A stretch of 64,000 nt of DNA from Antedon mediterranea (GCF_964355755.1 NC_092676.1:21124288-21188287); one strand, 5' to 3'. Shown: positions 49,121-63,300, numbered from the stretch's first letter. The notes: generated by a model from the letters alone, not told the origin. Numbers and translations are program-made.

Positions 49121-49767
49121 GTTTAAAAGATGACCGTATATCCCTACAAAAAAGATGACAGAAGTTAGTAATTCTTTTAATTGCTTTTTAGTATCCATTG
49201 TAAATGTTATTGATTAGTTTATTTACAACTGCTCGGCTGGAATTACAATCGATATTTACTGGACATTGTCAGTTACAAATTAAACGTTGTAGTATGTAGT
49301 TTGCGCGTGACGCGACCACGTAAATTATGTACAAGTCTTTTTCGGTACAAGGTGCATTTGACGACATACACGCTCACTGAACGATGATCTACTACCGTAA
49401 TGTCCACTTTACGTTTAACACCGTATCGCATTTACTGGTACATTTGATACAATCGCAGAATAAAGTGTATTTATGTGGTAGGCCTACACTTGACTGAATG
49501 ACATGTTTTTATCAGGGCATGTTGCAGTAGACATACACACGTCTGAATACCGATCAAGTTCAATAAACATTTTTGTTTTAAAAATGGTCATTTTTTTCAT
49601 TACAAACAATAATATAACAATCAAAAATAATCAAAAATTTTAGAGATCAACATTAGAAGTTCTTCTTTCGGGTACTGCTTAACGATCCTTAAGGATCAAA
49701 ACAAGCAGGGTTTGTGCGCATGCGGGGTCTTTGATATGTAGTCTCTGATTTCAGGTGATATGTTTTT
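49121..49767. other. upstream region of the calcitonin-type gene
   Basis: On the minus strand a TCTTTTTTGTAG acceptor ends at 49144, leaving 23 bases of untranslated exon before the start codon. The promoter would then lie further away (above 49.2 kb) and cannot be placed. No other feature was seen. Confidence 0.4.
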
Positions 49768-50461
49768 AGTCGCGTGGACGCGACTCTGTAGTTCACTATG
49801 TCGGTCGGTCGGTCTGTCTGTCTGTCGGTCCGGTATCACTATGCGTTTTATCGTTTTCTGACCTTATCTTGATATCAGTTTAATATAGCTAAGTCAATTT
49901 TTCACAGTATATTCCTTATGGCCAGGAATCGATGTGGTTATGTTTTCACGGTGCGCAATAAAAAATTACGCGGTTTACGCACGATGTAACGAAATCACGT
50001 TTGTAATCATATCTTCACAACCATGAATCACAATTAAATAAAATTTGGTACTCATAAATTTCAGGCCATAAATCATCATATGGCAATACAATTGCGTCCG
50101 TAGCGCATGTAACGCATGCGTACGCGCGCTTAAGATTTTCAAAATTTATTTTCGATGAAATAAGAGTACGTTTCAGGCAATTTTAAACGTTTACAAAATT
50201 GCCATGAGTGCGCAGATTTTTGCGCGCGCACTGCGCGTTAAATGTTATTGCGCACTCTTTTTGCCCGATTTCTGTTTTCTTGACTTACTTTTCAACTCGA
50301 AAATACGTTATACGAGCACGTCAAAATTGACAGGCTACGCACGTGTAAATTAAAAAAATATAAATGTTTTTAAACATTTCAACATTTTTAAACATGTTCA
50401 GTAATTTCGGTCAGTTGGTAGGTTGGTCGATCGGTCGGTAAACACTAATGTGCACGCGACT
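49768..50461 (-). mobile_element. non-autonomous DNA element with AGTCGCGTG termini, inverted copy 2
   Basis: It begins AGTCGCGTGGACGCGACT and ends GTGCACGCGACT. It is the reverse complement of 12654-13444 over nearly its whole length, including GCGCACTGCGCGTTAAATG, the tetranucleotide tract GGTC/TGTC and the ATAGTGATACCGG word. The second tetranucleotide tract is much shorter here. Confidence 0.75.
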
Positions 50462-53400
50462 GCAGCCATCTATATGGCCTTGTTTCTTCTTAAAGTTGTC
50501 TCACAATAACCCCCCCCCCCCTCCCCACAGAAAAAAAAAAGAAGAGACGAGACCTAAACGGTACCAGAGAACAACGGTCCATTTAAACCAAGCGTCAAAC
50601 ATAGTCGTTTATACCTATTCACGCGATCATCTTTCATACCGTATGATATAGATAGTTAAATCGATCATTGATGTACAAATTGATCATCATAGGTTTTTTT
50701 TTACAATAAGATAATCAAAATGTGTACAACGATTGATAAAAGATTGATACAGATAAGAGGTAAATTTGACAGATTTCTTCATATATTGTTTCATTACTAT
50801 AATTAACCCGCTGGTTACTTCGACACAAACTCGCATTGTGAATCAATACATTAAAAATAATAATTAAATCTGACGTAGTTGACAACGCATTGCCACAGGG
50901 ACGGCCATTGATAATACTAATGAACAATCCATCACTCATTAGAAATATTATTTTTTTTGAAGAAAATTCGAATAAGTTGTCACATAAAATGATGAAAAAA
51001 CTATATATCAAAATTCATCTTTAAACCTCATTAAAGGCATACTGTAGCACAGGGAAATGAAATGTTTGAAATGGTGGCGTGTTATTTTGGTATAAGTTTT
51101 TTATACATCACCCCGCTTCATATCCACCCCCCCCCCCCCCTCCTCCCACATCCCAAAATAATTAACAGAATATAACATTATATAACAAAAATAATTAACA
51201 TATTATAATGGATTATAATCCTTACATTGCCTGAGGCACAAATAACAAGATTTCCTTGGCATTTCGGATGTGATATTATATTGATTGAAAATCTACTAAG
51301 CGAATATTGTAAAAGATAAGACGTGAATACAGAAAACAATGTTATTAAAGAAGAATGTTGATTTGGGTGTCGATCTAAAAGTTTGTATGTTGATCTAAAA
51401 GTTTGTATGTTGTACGTTTTTATGTTATTTATTTTAAATGCATTCGACTTGTGAAGTCACATGCTGTGGACACTAACAGTAAATTACGTTATAAAATGCG
51501 ATGAAATTATTAAAAAGGAAATACTTCTTTTTATCGACAGTTATAATCGTTTGTTTTAATAGAATACAATATAAAATTAAAACAACTTCAAATTGCTCTA
51601 ATGGGTGTCTGATATGTTAAATCAAAATTGTTTTCCTTGACAGAAATATAGTAAAAAACCAACAAAACATTCACAAATACATCATACATTTGATAATGTT
51701 AATATATGTCCATACACTTCGATGAATTGCTCGTATGAAATGTATTAGGATTAGTTTACTAAATGAGTTACTTTAGTTAACTTATGTAACTAAGACTGGA
51801 TACAGTTGCTGATTGGCACATGCTCCTTTCCCCTAGTTCTTGTGCTTCTCTTGCCAATTCGATCACCTTCTAAACGTCCTCATGCATGACGCACATTATT
51901 TTACCTATACCAGGATCAGGCTATTTTAATGCATCCATGCAATTTGGTTATTCTTAAACCGGAGATATTCAATCAGTGTTTAATATTTACAAAATGAAAC
52001 CCATGGTAACCGTGCTGCTGACTAAACACAAACAAATCTTGTTAAAGAGATCATTTAAGAAAAAGTCGGAATCTCTCTATTCTGCCTCGTTTAAAATCAC
52101 GATGAATTAACAAATTCATCTCGGAACCGATTCTTAAAATAACTGAAACGTGCTCGGAAACCGGTCTCGACACAATCTTATAAAGAAAAATGTGATGCAA
52201 GTCACGTACAGGTAAGGTTCCATAATTAAAGACATAAACCAACACGTTGTGATATGTAATGATTAAATGCTTCTTCTGACAAAATAGGCCTAAATAATTT
52301 CTATTCCGATAATCGTTAAAGAGTAAATACAAATTGTATTAAATACAAGTGCATGAAAATCAAATTACCTAAACCGTATATTTATTCATATTGCGGCTTT
52401 CGACGACTTATTTCTAAAATGAGAAATTGCGGTTGAACGCAGGCAGAGGTTGCTGTAATGTACTCTAGATTTGTATTATCCAGTCACCATTATCGATGCG
52501 TTTGCGGATTTTGTCAGTGCCGAAGGTTCCTACATTGTAGTCGTAGGAATGATTAGTGGCGCTCTTTAAAGAATGGCAAAACTGCTTACTTGATTTCTGA
52601 CTTCTAACTGACCGCAAAAACAAAAAGCTTTAGAGTACAACGTCAAACGAATTAGCGATCGAAAAGACGCACCTAAATCGCGCAGTAATGCTTCCATTTT
52701 GTTTAATGTCTCAATTTGATAATTTAGATAACCGGCGTACGTTGTCACACATTGTTAACGGCAGATAGCATTTGAAATCTTCAGAATTCTTTCGCTAAAG
52801 CTCAGGGTTTAATTTGTATGTTTTTAATTGATAACTACTTCAACTTTGCCCGTATTTTAACGGAACCGTCAGTGTTTTCTTTGCGGGATTTAATGTCCTA
52901 ATAACTGTTGTGCGCATGTTTGTTAACATAACACACTTTTTACCTGCTGATTTATTATAACTGAATTTTTGAACTCACAAAAGGCTTTACTTATCATTTG
53001 TCAATAAGTTAGTTTCTTGTTCACATGACGAAGATAACACAATTACAATCTAAAATTGAAGTCAATGTAGGTATTACATCCCACGAATTCTCAATATAGA
53101 TTTCGATCGGATGCTTAATAATCTGGTATTTAAAAAGTTTGTTATCAAATCATAAATGTATTAATATATGTTGTTCGTTCAACACAATAACTAACTAGGA
53201 ATATAGTCAGTGATGTGGTTAAAGTATGATCTCTTTACGGAAATGTATTGTGGGCGTGAATAATTATACCTGTCTGTGCGTAATCGTGCAATATAATAAT
53301 ATATTTTAGTAATTACAGTGTTCATGCATTTAATAAAAATAATGATATTTATTTGGCATATCAAGTACAATCTTGCCAGCAGCAAGCTATAGGCGTAGGC

Positions 53401-56400
53401 CTGAACAGATTGAACTGTTCTTGCTCCAACATTAACAAAGTAATTATTTATAACAAAGTTAGCATATTAGTTAAAATGATAAAACAATACAAATAATATA
53501 CAAACTAGATATTCAAAAGAAAATAAATTGTTTAATTTAAAATCAAATGAAATTAAAATGACATATTTTTACAAATTAGTATTTTATTTTCAATCTTTCT
53601 AAATAACAAAAAAAACACATATAAGTAAACAGGGCAGTGGCGGAAAAGCAAAAGTAATAAAACTGTCATCTTGTGATGTGCTTGACCAGCCCCTGTCAAC
53701 TAGGACGATACAATAAAACCGAGATTATAACAAAAAACTTAGAAAAATACATAGAAAAATTTGTATGATGAAATCAGGTGATCAGTAATTTGGGCTTTGA
53801 AAGTTGGCGTACCAAAGTGCAAAATCTTCCAGAATGTTTTCGAATAGTCTAGGAAAGATTACAATAAAGTAGCAAAATGGTGTACAACCTTACGATAAGG
53901 GACATTTTTTATACGTGCATAGATGTTATTCATCCAAAAATATAGTTCTAAATAGGGACCCCAAATTCAGTAAGAAAACGTGTATTGTTGCTGCTGCCCA
54001 TGTTAAATGTGACTGATTCTGATAAGTTTAGTCAAACTCAACGTATATTTAAAAAAATTGCTTTAACACGATGATTATGCGGACATGGTGAGGATAAACA
54101 CACTTAGATTATAATGAAGATTTAGAATAATAATGATTAGTCATGACTATACTATTCTGCAAATGACCCCCAAGTTAACCAAACATCATAAACAGAGGAT
54201 TATTTGGTTTGTACTGAATATCTTAAGACAACATTATTTTAGCATTTAATCCGAGATATTAATATAAACTACTATCAACAAAACAAAAATCATTAATGCG
54301 TAAAATAAGATAATCGAATCTCTTTTGGAAGACCGTTACCATCAATTTTAATATATTAGTTGGAGTCTTGTAGCACTGAAGGTATAACAAATATGTTACC
54401 GCCATGCATGTTACGTAGCTACAGTAGATCGTAGGATTATGAACGAATTAAAATGTTAGTGTAGGCAGAGCTTTAAGGCGGTGAATGCGAATTGGTTAAA
54501 ATCACTTTAGATGTAGATAACGGCCGTCCACTTTTAAATGACAGCTATACTTGCATGCTGATTAAGATCGTGAACGAAAAAAATAAATAACAGGTACTAG
54601 CTATTACTGATGATTTTTTATACCAAATAGTAAGACGCACTTTAAACTGCATTTTACTTTTGATTTAAATCTCTTGCCCGGCAGCACGGATGTGTACTGT
54701 ATACTGTTGGCAAGTTACAGAATAGCATGACATATATAATCTACAGTGCAGCAAACTATTAAGTCGTTCATGTAAGCACCGTTGCATTGAATCCGATACC
54801 GTAGGAATTGTATAAGAACGCCCATTGTACGGGGCGCCACTGTGTTATATTTTTGTATAAATTATGTTACAAAACAGCCATTGTGTAAACACAATTTTTT
54901 ACTTGGTAGAAATTCTGTAGTTTGAGGAGAAATTATTATATTATATTCACATGATGTTTACTTTGAAATAAGTATTTTCACATGATTTCTTGAGATAAAA
55001 TTCTATCCTCACATTTATTCCAAGATAAAAATCAAAATACGGAATTTATGCAAAGTGTCTACACAATGGCTGTATTTCTTCCAAACGGCGCCTCGAACAT
55101 GCAAATTTCCTACCACGGTTTCGGAGGTTTTTAAAGCATGATAAGATATAAACTAATTACACAAGGACAATATATATAATATAAGGACTTATATGACAAA
55201 TGTTAAATTTATGATAAATCTGTGCCTTAACTATTGGACAAATTTCTTGAGTATTTTTGGAGCGTGTTCAAGATAATAACAATGATCATTATTATGATTT
55301 AATCATCTTTTTTCAAGGCTTAGAAATTTCAATTTTATGAATAAATAAAAATAATAATAACATTAAAAAAGTACAGCTTAAGAATATTAAGGCGTACCGT
55401 ATGTAATGAAAATGATAACTCACATTGAAAGATTACCGTGAATTTTTAATTTAATAAAATATTGTTAGCATAAAGATTAATTCTTACGAGCTCGTGAATA
55501 AAAATTAATTAACAGTTTATAGACTGGATTAGTAATAAAATGAAAAATTACTGGCAAACTGCCGTGTACAACGTGTTTCCCTCTCAATGTAATTCAATTT
55601 ATTATTTCGGAATCTTCCGGTCCATAGAAAGTAAATTACATAAATAAATTAAAATAAACAAGACTGTACTAATTACTACTACTCATCTCAGGATATCATT
55701 CCACCTGGAGAGCATCTTTAACTTATATATTCCTTTTTAGTTACCAGTCAATGCAATATTTAATATACAGTAGTAAATATAGTAAAATGTATTTTAACAA
55801 ATAAGATCGTATAACGCGGTTATGCACTTTAAATGGCTAGCATGTTATACACTCCACGTTGAAGATAGAAATTTAACATTACATTGTGGTAGGTTTATAT
55901 TGCCATGAATTCCACGTACTAAAAACTTCTACTTCTGAGCTCAATCTCAATTAATATTTTTTTTAATTATTTATCCTGAAGAAGAAACTAAAAGACAAAG
56001 AGAACGAGCTATTACGATTTTTTTAAAAATGGGTTGGAACTATGTTTTGGTAAGTTATCGTTAAAATTTCTCTATTGGAAAATGGTAATTACAATAATCT
56101 TATAAACATTGTTTTATATAGATCGGTTGTTAGTAAACCTATTATATGGTGTATATATACAGTATTTTAGTAATAGTAGTATTATTTAATTTTTTTCCTG
56201 TGTATGGTAGAAGATAAATATACAAAAATAAACCAAAGTAAATCAAAGAGTATTTTTTATTTGGTGTTGATGACCTATGTAATTTTCCCCAATGCAATCA
56301 ATATACATTTCATTATTAGGCATCGCAAACTGAATTAAATCAAGACGTAATTATGTTTACGTCCTAGATTTGGTTAGTACGTTCATAACTATTTCGTATT

Positions 56401-57340
56401 AGGTAAACAATAATCCCACACAAGGCATGTTATTGTTATAGGTCTCTCTGATTAATAAAATTCAGAATTTTAATATTGTAGTGCAGTGTATGTTTTTTCA
56501 AATGTCTCTATTATAAAGTTCAGTGATCAATCACAAACGGTTTGTGCGTGATTCTCTCTGTGTATCTCAGTTTATTCAAGTCATTGAAATGGTATTTAGT
56601 ATTCATTGACAACTCTGCTGATTTAACAAGAGTGACGCGTTACGTCATCTTAGAATCATCCCTTAGAGAAACATAGACACTATATCATAAATTAGAAAGC
56701 GTCGAAGTGACGGGTGCGATGGCCGACCTACATGATGTAGATACTATTAATTATTGTATCACCTAAGTTTATCTTAATCAAGTCTATACAGTTTTCATAT
56801 TAGGTCAAGATTTGGCATCGATAGTAAGATTACATCATAATCTGAGAGTTAAAGCATCGCTGATGCAACGCTTTTTGTTGCCACGCTTGCGTACAGAATC
56901 TTATTCAGCAATCTAACCACTTCCCCCGGGAAATAAGCATCATCTTAACAAATAATGCGCTTTAAGATTGCTTCTACAATTATGCTAAGGACTCGGAACC
57001 TTCGTGAAAAAACTGATGTGAAATCTGATAAAAACCTCATACCACTTTTGTTAGATCATACAGATCATTGTGATCTTATTGTGTCTGTTCATCCCGATTA
57101 ATTACGACTCATCATAATAAAATTATAGCATGATTTATCACGTTTGTTCTAGAGTAAATGAAGCCATGCTGAATCTTGGATATCCGTAGATTAGAGGGAT
57201 TAAACGTAAATCACTTAGATTAGTAGTAATAATTTATCACAAATTGGCGAATGACTTTAAGATGAATGGTCCGGAACTGTAAACATTAATAATGTATGAA
57301 TTTAACTTTCTGAAACATTGAATACCATTAAAAATGTTTC
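50462..57340. other. long region without a supported gene
   Basis: AT-rich on both strands. Poly-C tracts are at about 50511-50523 and 51127-51140, and an exact 20-base doublet lies at 51371-51410. The open frames at 52051-52332 and 52566-52748 (minus) have no recognisable sequence. One possible exon lies at about 55984-56048 (plus); see the findings. No RNA gene was seen. Confidence 0.4.
51371..51410. repeat. 20-bp tandem doublet
   Basis: GATCTAAAAGTTTGTATGT with one leading base occurs twice in a row. Confidence 0.8.
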
Positions 57341-57459
57341 ACTATCAAACTTCCATATATGGACATGATGATGTCATATCACTACAAAATTTGGACATAT
57401 CACTAACAATTTTGGGCACATCACACTTTTTTTGTCAAACTAGTTTGATAGTGTAGACA
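57341..57459. mobile_element. MITE family 1, copy 3
   Basis: Left end ACTATCAAACTTCC, core GGACATGATGATGTCATATC, right end AGTTTGATAGTGTAGACA. It lacks the outermost AGCTC bases seen in the other two copies. Confidence 0.8.
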
Positions 57460-60069
57460 TTGTTTAGATTTCCGACAAATTTTAAGTTGGCAAATATTTC
57501 GAAACAGGTAATGTTCACTGTTGAGTATTTTATATTTCTAATAAAAAACGAATTATTTATGTTTTTTTATAATAGGAACCGGTTTGTAGTTTAGAGAGGC
57601 TATTTAAACACTAAAAATATCAATAACAATATCCTAATTTCATCATTTTCCAGTTATAAGCTAAGTTAACCTTTACCTTTAACAAGATGACAGTTATTTG
57701 TAACTTTTGATTTTTTTTTCTACACAACTTTACAATATTAATTATGTAGAAATATTTAAAATATATAGATACAGTCCTATATTGTTTTTAGAGACAAGTA
57801 AATGAATATATTTATCAAAATTCGATTTGCAATTGCTGACGAAAAGAATATTATAGAAAATAGGAATTAGGACTACACTGAACTTTTACCACAAAATAAT
57901 AAAGCAAACGAAACAAACAGAAGTAAAATGCCAAAACAGAAATGTTTCTAGAATTCAAAAACATATTTTAAATTTTTACGGAAAGATTAATTTTTAATTG
58001 AAAATATAAATAGGAACTGTAACTTATACCTACACTTAAGCCAATAATCTCTAGAGGTCGAATGTAATTTCGCAAAGAAATGATTAGTTTTTACTTATAC
58101 AACAATAGGAGGAAGAGCTAACCTTCGTATAATAATCCGAACAAATTATCATAAATGACTTGTTTCTCTTCATAATATTTAAATTAAATTGGTTTCACTT
58201 GTAAAACGATCAAATTCAACCAAAAACCCATTGGATGACAGCTAATTTGACTATTTTGTTTTGCTTTAAATTAAATTGTTTTCGATTCAATTTTTTTTCA
58301 AAGTGGATAAAACTAATATGTGACATTAAATGGCATATTCAACAAGCACAATTTAAAACATTATTTTTTTTCAGCTACATCTTTAACAGTAGCATAATTC
58401 AGATGCACTAAGATTCCATAAAAATACTGAAATAAACAGTCTCAATTCATTCGTTTCTTATGGGTTTGAACAAGTATTGATGAGTTGTTGCATTCATTAG
58501 GCTGTATGTTTGTTTGCGTGATGCCAATATCCTGTCGTGGGTCATAAACTTTCCCCACAGGTATAATGTACAAATAATGAATGTTTGGGAGAATACTTCA
58601 TGAGTTCAAAGATTGACTCTCCCATTAATGACGTGAAGCCTAGTTAAAAATCTCAGGCTTTCAACGAATGGAAATATTTTCCCCATTCACCGAATATACA
58701 GAACTTTCTTCTTCTATTGTTCTCTAAAGTAAACGTTTATTGTTTCTATTGTTTTTTAAATTGTTTAAATGTTTGGATATTATATCCCTACTCGTTGATG
58801 CACACCCACCACCATCCACTAACAACCACAGGCAAATGTAACATGCCCACACACAATTTTTTAGAATGGTTGAGCATACTAACTAAAAGTGATATTCTTA
58901 TTTAATAGCATTACTTTTACGTGTAATACCAAACATTAAGAGAAAATCTGAACTTGAATTTATTTTTGTAATTATAAATGTTTTATGTTAAAGTAACTGT
59001 TTGATAGGATTGTGAACTGTTTAGTGTCATTTTAAGGCAGTGCTATTAACTTGTTAAATTACCTTTAAATAGTGCATATTGCATGCAAATGGTCTTATTA
59101 TTACTGTAATAGTTGAAACATATTGGGAATTTATGTATAGGTTAGTATCCGCGCTTCCACTTCTAGCAAGCAAGATTTCACCAAAGACATTTTTATTACA
59201 AATATGGCCTATTCATAAAAATATCTTTTGAAAATAGTACAGTATTCGGACAAATTGATTTAATGTTTGTTTAGTCACCTAAATTAAAATTGTTAACGTG
59301 TCTTAGTCTATCTATGAGAAAACAACAACAACAACTATTTAGAAAAGAACGGTCTTGTTTAGCTTTGTAAATAATCTTATATTTGAAGTGAAACATTACA
59401 AAGTAACAGAAAATGCATCAAGTTAATGGTTTTAAATGTTAAAGCTAAAAAAAACTAACAAACAAAAAACAACAAAAAGCACGATGAAATCAAACGGAAA
59501 GGAGAATAAAAAAAGGGAACGTCAAAGTTCAAAGTTCATGCCAGAAAGTTCACCCAAACCAAAGTATATGCACTCATTACTAACCAGGGTTCGAACAACT
59601 AACTTTTATACAACAATATTCTCTTAATTTTGATTACAATAACATTTTACGTAATATTTTCATCTTGTGGCTTCATGCCTTAATTTAATCAGAAGACAAA
59701 AAACACTATAACGTTAAAGTAGATTAAAGGATCATAATTAATTAATCATGGTTTCTCTTTCCAATATTTACGTAAACTAAATATATAAATAAACACTGAC
59801 TACTGTCGAGTATAAGTATTTATTTCGTAAATCCTGTTTTCAAGTTTCAGCTTATGCGCATGCGTATTCGCATTTTCATCTTCCAAATTCCTGATTTTAC
59901 GAATTCTAGTTCCATGAGTTTTTTGCTTCAACATTATAGATTGTATTTTTTGCAAGGCGAAACATTGCGCAGCCAATCATAGCTCATGAAATGACGCGTT
60001 TATTAGCAGTCATGCTAGCGAATATACACATTCGATCGAAATAAAAATCGTACCTATTCGTGTAAATGA
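57460..60069. other. intergenic, no gene recognised
   Basis: Low-complexity AT-rich sequence. The lysine-rich open frame at 59436-59627 follows from an A-rich stretch and has no other support. Confidence 0.4.
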
Positions 60070-60168
60070 CCTTAAAGGCCAATTTACACAGACAAACAGT
60101 AGCGGTTATCGGAAAAAACCGCGTAGCGTGTCCCACGTACCGCTCGCCTGTGTAAATTGGCCTTAAGG
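60070..60168. mobile_element. palindromic MITE
   Basis: CCTTAAAGGCCAATTTACAC at the left and GTGTAAATTGGCCTTAAG at the right are inverted repeats of about 20 bases around an interior of about 55 bases that is itself GC-rich. About 100 bases, no coding capacity. Confidence 0.75.
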
Positions 60169-61690
60169 GTAGCGCGGAAACATTCGATTCTCGAGAATGA
60201 ATTCCCATAGGGAAAAACGGCCTATAGATAATAAATTACAAAAATATTTTATATTATGTCACAAAAAAAAAAAAATTTCTCTCTTTTGTTGGCACACATG
60301 CTGCAGCAACTACAAGAGTGTTTATTCTTGAATCCCTCTTGTGTATTCGTCTTACAAGATTTATAAGCAACACTTTACTCACTAATACTGTAGGATAATC
60401 TTAAGAGAATACTGTCGAAATGATTGTAACATTTGAAAGTCAGCTTCGTTGGATTGTCCATGTGCCGACAGATTTATTGGCAAAAAGATTACCAGACAGG
60501 GCACGGGGGCTTGAGTTGAATACGACCAAGTGAATGAGTACGTCAGCGGTACAGTGTATCAAAATGTGACGTTAGTGCGACGATTTTAGTCTAAAATATG
60601 CCAATAAATATTACATTATGGTATAATGAAGGAACTATTTGTGTCTGCTCTCGGGTTTTGATGGATTCTATCATGAATCTATTATGGTAAAAGAAATAAG
60701 GATAGTTGAAATTATATTTAAAGATTTGATACTAGAATTCGAAATATGGGTTAGGGGTCCGTGCACTAAACACGGAACGGTGTAAGATTTGTTTATATTA
60801 CTGAGACTGCCTTAGAGCAAAGACCAAGGAAAAGTGACAGTTCGAAAAATCTATCGCTTGTGGTTGGTCATATCATTTACGAAACCGTAAAACCAAACAA
60901 TTGAAAACCTAACTGAAAATACAATGGGAATACATCAATAAGGTCTTAACTGCTTAAAAGGCAGTGTTTTTAATAAGATTGAAAATGAGTTAATTTATGA
61001 TGGTTATAATGGTTGATTATGAGTACACATTTACTGAATAAATGCTTACAGTAAGCCTATACATAAATATGCAAATACATATAGTATAAATTGTTTTTTT
61101 CAAAGCCACACAATTTGACGTTGCCAAGCCTAATTGGTCCTCGCGTGTACCTCGAATATTACAACGAGTGTTACCAGCCACCTAAGATAAAGGATTTATA
61201 TATGTATGGTGTTGTTGACCCGTAGTGATTAAACACACATAGTGTTCTTCCTGTGCCAATGTATCTTTGTATAAATAAAGAGATCTTTAAGGCGAAAAAT
61301 TGTTTAATTCATAAACGACAATCGGTTTGAAAGAACAGTAATTAACCCAACGGAAAGGTTACACTACGGAGAAGGATGTATCGCTGACTGATTAGCCAAA
61401 TAATCTAGACAATTTGACCTTCTTACGGAATTGGAAAGAAAAATCAAACAAAACTATACTAAACGAATTCAAAATATAGTAAATTGCCTTCCGGTATATA
61501 TGAAATATGCCAATATATTGTTGTTTTTAATTCATAGACAATTTAGAAGACAAATTAATTAATTTATTTTGTCCTAAATAATGTAAAAGAAACCGAAGTT
61601 GTCTTCTTATATCGACACGACGAAAAACCATTTCTTACAAAATCCATATACAGAATGATCTGCAGTAACACACTTGTGACACTGCTAAGC
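60169..61690. other. intergenic, no gene recognised
   Basis: A 42-codon plus frame at about 60408-60536 contains SQLRWIVHVPTDLLAKRLPD, which faintly recalls the C-terminal LRWxGHV region of some LINE proteins, but it is too short to assign. Nothing else was seen. Confidence 0.35.
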
Positions 61691-62152
61691 CTATGACGCT
61701 TTTCCAGCTCTATTACGCTCTTTCTAGCCCTACTTTAATTGATGACTAAATAAATGTGGAATAAAATGAAAAAAAAAATGAAATGAAAACATGACGCTCT
61801 TCCTAGCCCTATATGACGCTCTTCATAGCCCTATACGACGCTCTTCCTAGCCTTATATGATGCTCTTCCTAGCCCTATGAAGCTCTTCATAGCCCTATAT
61901 GACGCTCTTCCTCGCCATTATGTCGCTCTCCCTAGCCTTATGACGCTCTCCCTTGCCCTATGACGCTCTCCCTTGCCCTATGACGCTCTCCCTAGCCCCA
62001 TGACGCTCTCCTAGCCCCATGGCGTCATATACGACACCACATACGGCACCCTATACGATGCACTACCCTGACGCTCGGTACTAGCCTGCTAACGCTCGGT
62101 ACTAGCCTGCTGACGCTCGGTACTAGCCTGCTGACGCTCGGCACCAGCCCTG
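61691..62152. repeat. GACGCT minisatellite, array 1
   Basis: Units of about 20 bases, best form GACGCTCTCCCTAGCCCTAT, repeat with variation from about 61790 to 62030; isolated decayed units begin at 61691. At 62069-62152 a derived 21-base unit, GACGCTCGGTACTAGCCTGC plus T, is repeated four times almost exactly. The GACGCT core is the most constant part. Confidence 0.85.
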
Positions 62153-63097
62153 TAAACATTGTCTTTAGCTTAGTAATATATGAGTATAGAAATCATCACG
62201 TCTTACGTTATCTCTGTTTCCATTTGATCTACACAATTTGAAAATAAATCAAGATTAGATAGAAATTATAAGATAAATATTAGATTTGATTAGGTTAGCC
62301 TTTGAGTGATGTTACTATGTATCCATTGCATAAAAATAATACCAAGCTATAGCCCATGTAATATTAAAGTTCATCTTCGGGACAAAACGTCATTGTTGAT
62401 AGTCATGAACAACTGTGTTCGCTTAAGGGATGTGAATTAGTGTATTGATTTTCTAGGTAATCTGTTTTCTTTCTATTTAAACTTATTACACTACATATCA
62501 AATAACCAATTTGTTTTATAGAAAAAAAGAAAATTAGTCTGTAATATTCCTAAGGGTATTAATATTATGAATATAATAATGCTTAGGTGAAACACAAGAA
62601 ATTATATGTAAACTCACAAAGACCATTAAACTATAAAGTAAAACACAGTTTACATGCTAGTTCGGTATAGTCATAGTCATATTAATTTCTATGAGATAAT
62701 ATCATAAACATAATTTAGAAAACATCAAAGAAAGTGCGTCATATTGCAAACATAATTTCATCTTCGTTGCAAATTGATTTCAAATTTAATCTTAAATTTA
62801 GCCTAACATTACAAATATGTTAAAGTATACGGATGGTTAATGTGTACGTGAAATGTTGAAGATCGAGTTACAACAGCAGCGGTTGACGTAGACTTACACA
62901 CTTACTTGAGGCATAACATAACGATATCAAGTGAATTTCTGTGCAAGTTATTTAAATGATATTTTAGATCGCAACCGTTAGACGAATGAATTAGGAGAAG
63001 CATTGTACCGTACCGTACCTGTGTTAGGCCTAGCAAACCAACTTTGATGCATTATTTACAAGTTATATTCGAATTATCTGAACAATAATTTGATGCC
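62153..63097. other. unique sequence between two GACGCT arrays
   Basis: AT-rich with no exon or repeat structure recognised. Confidence 0.4.
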
Positions 63098-63300
63098 ATG
63101 ACGCTCTCCCTAGCCTATTGACGCTCTTCCTAGTCTAGTGTCGCTCTCCCTGGCATTGTGACGCTCTCCAATGGTCTTGTGACGCTCCCCAAAAGTCTTA
63201 TGACGCTCTCCCATGCCATGTGACGCTTTCCTATAGTCATGTTGACGCTCTCCCCATGCCTTGTGACGCTTTAACTATCGATGTGACGCTTCCCCTAACC
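63098..63300. repeat. GACGCT minisatellite, array 2
   Basis: About ten units of 19-22 bases beginning GACGCTCTCC or GACGCTTTCC, related to array 1 but more diverged in the second half of each unit. Confidence 0.8.

Noticed and set aside
52566-52748. Minus-strand frame containing MEALLRDL with a good start context and a following GTGCGT donor
   Set aside because: Only eight to twenty-five codons without a recognisable protein or second exon.
59436-59627. Lysine-rich plus-strand frame of 63 codons
   Set aside because: Produced by an A-rich low-complexity stretch; no domain or splice evidence.
61790-63300. CRISPR-like array of short repeats
   Set aside because: The units are contiguous without spacers and diverged; this is a eukaryotic minisatellite.
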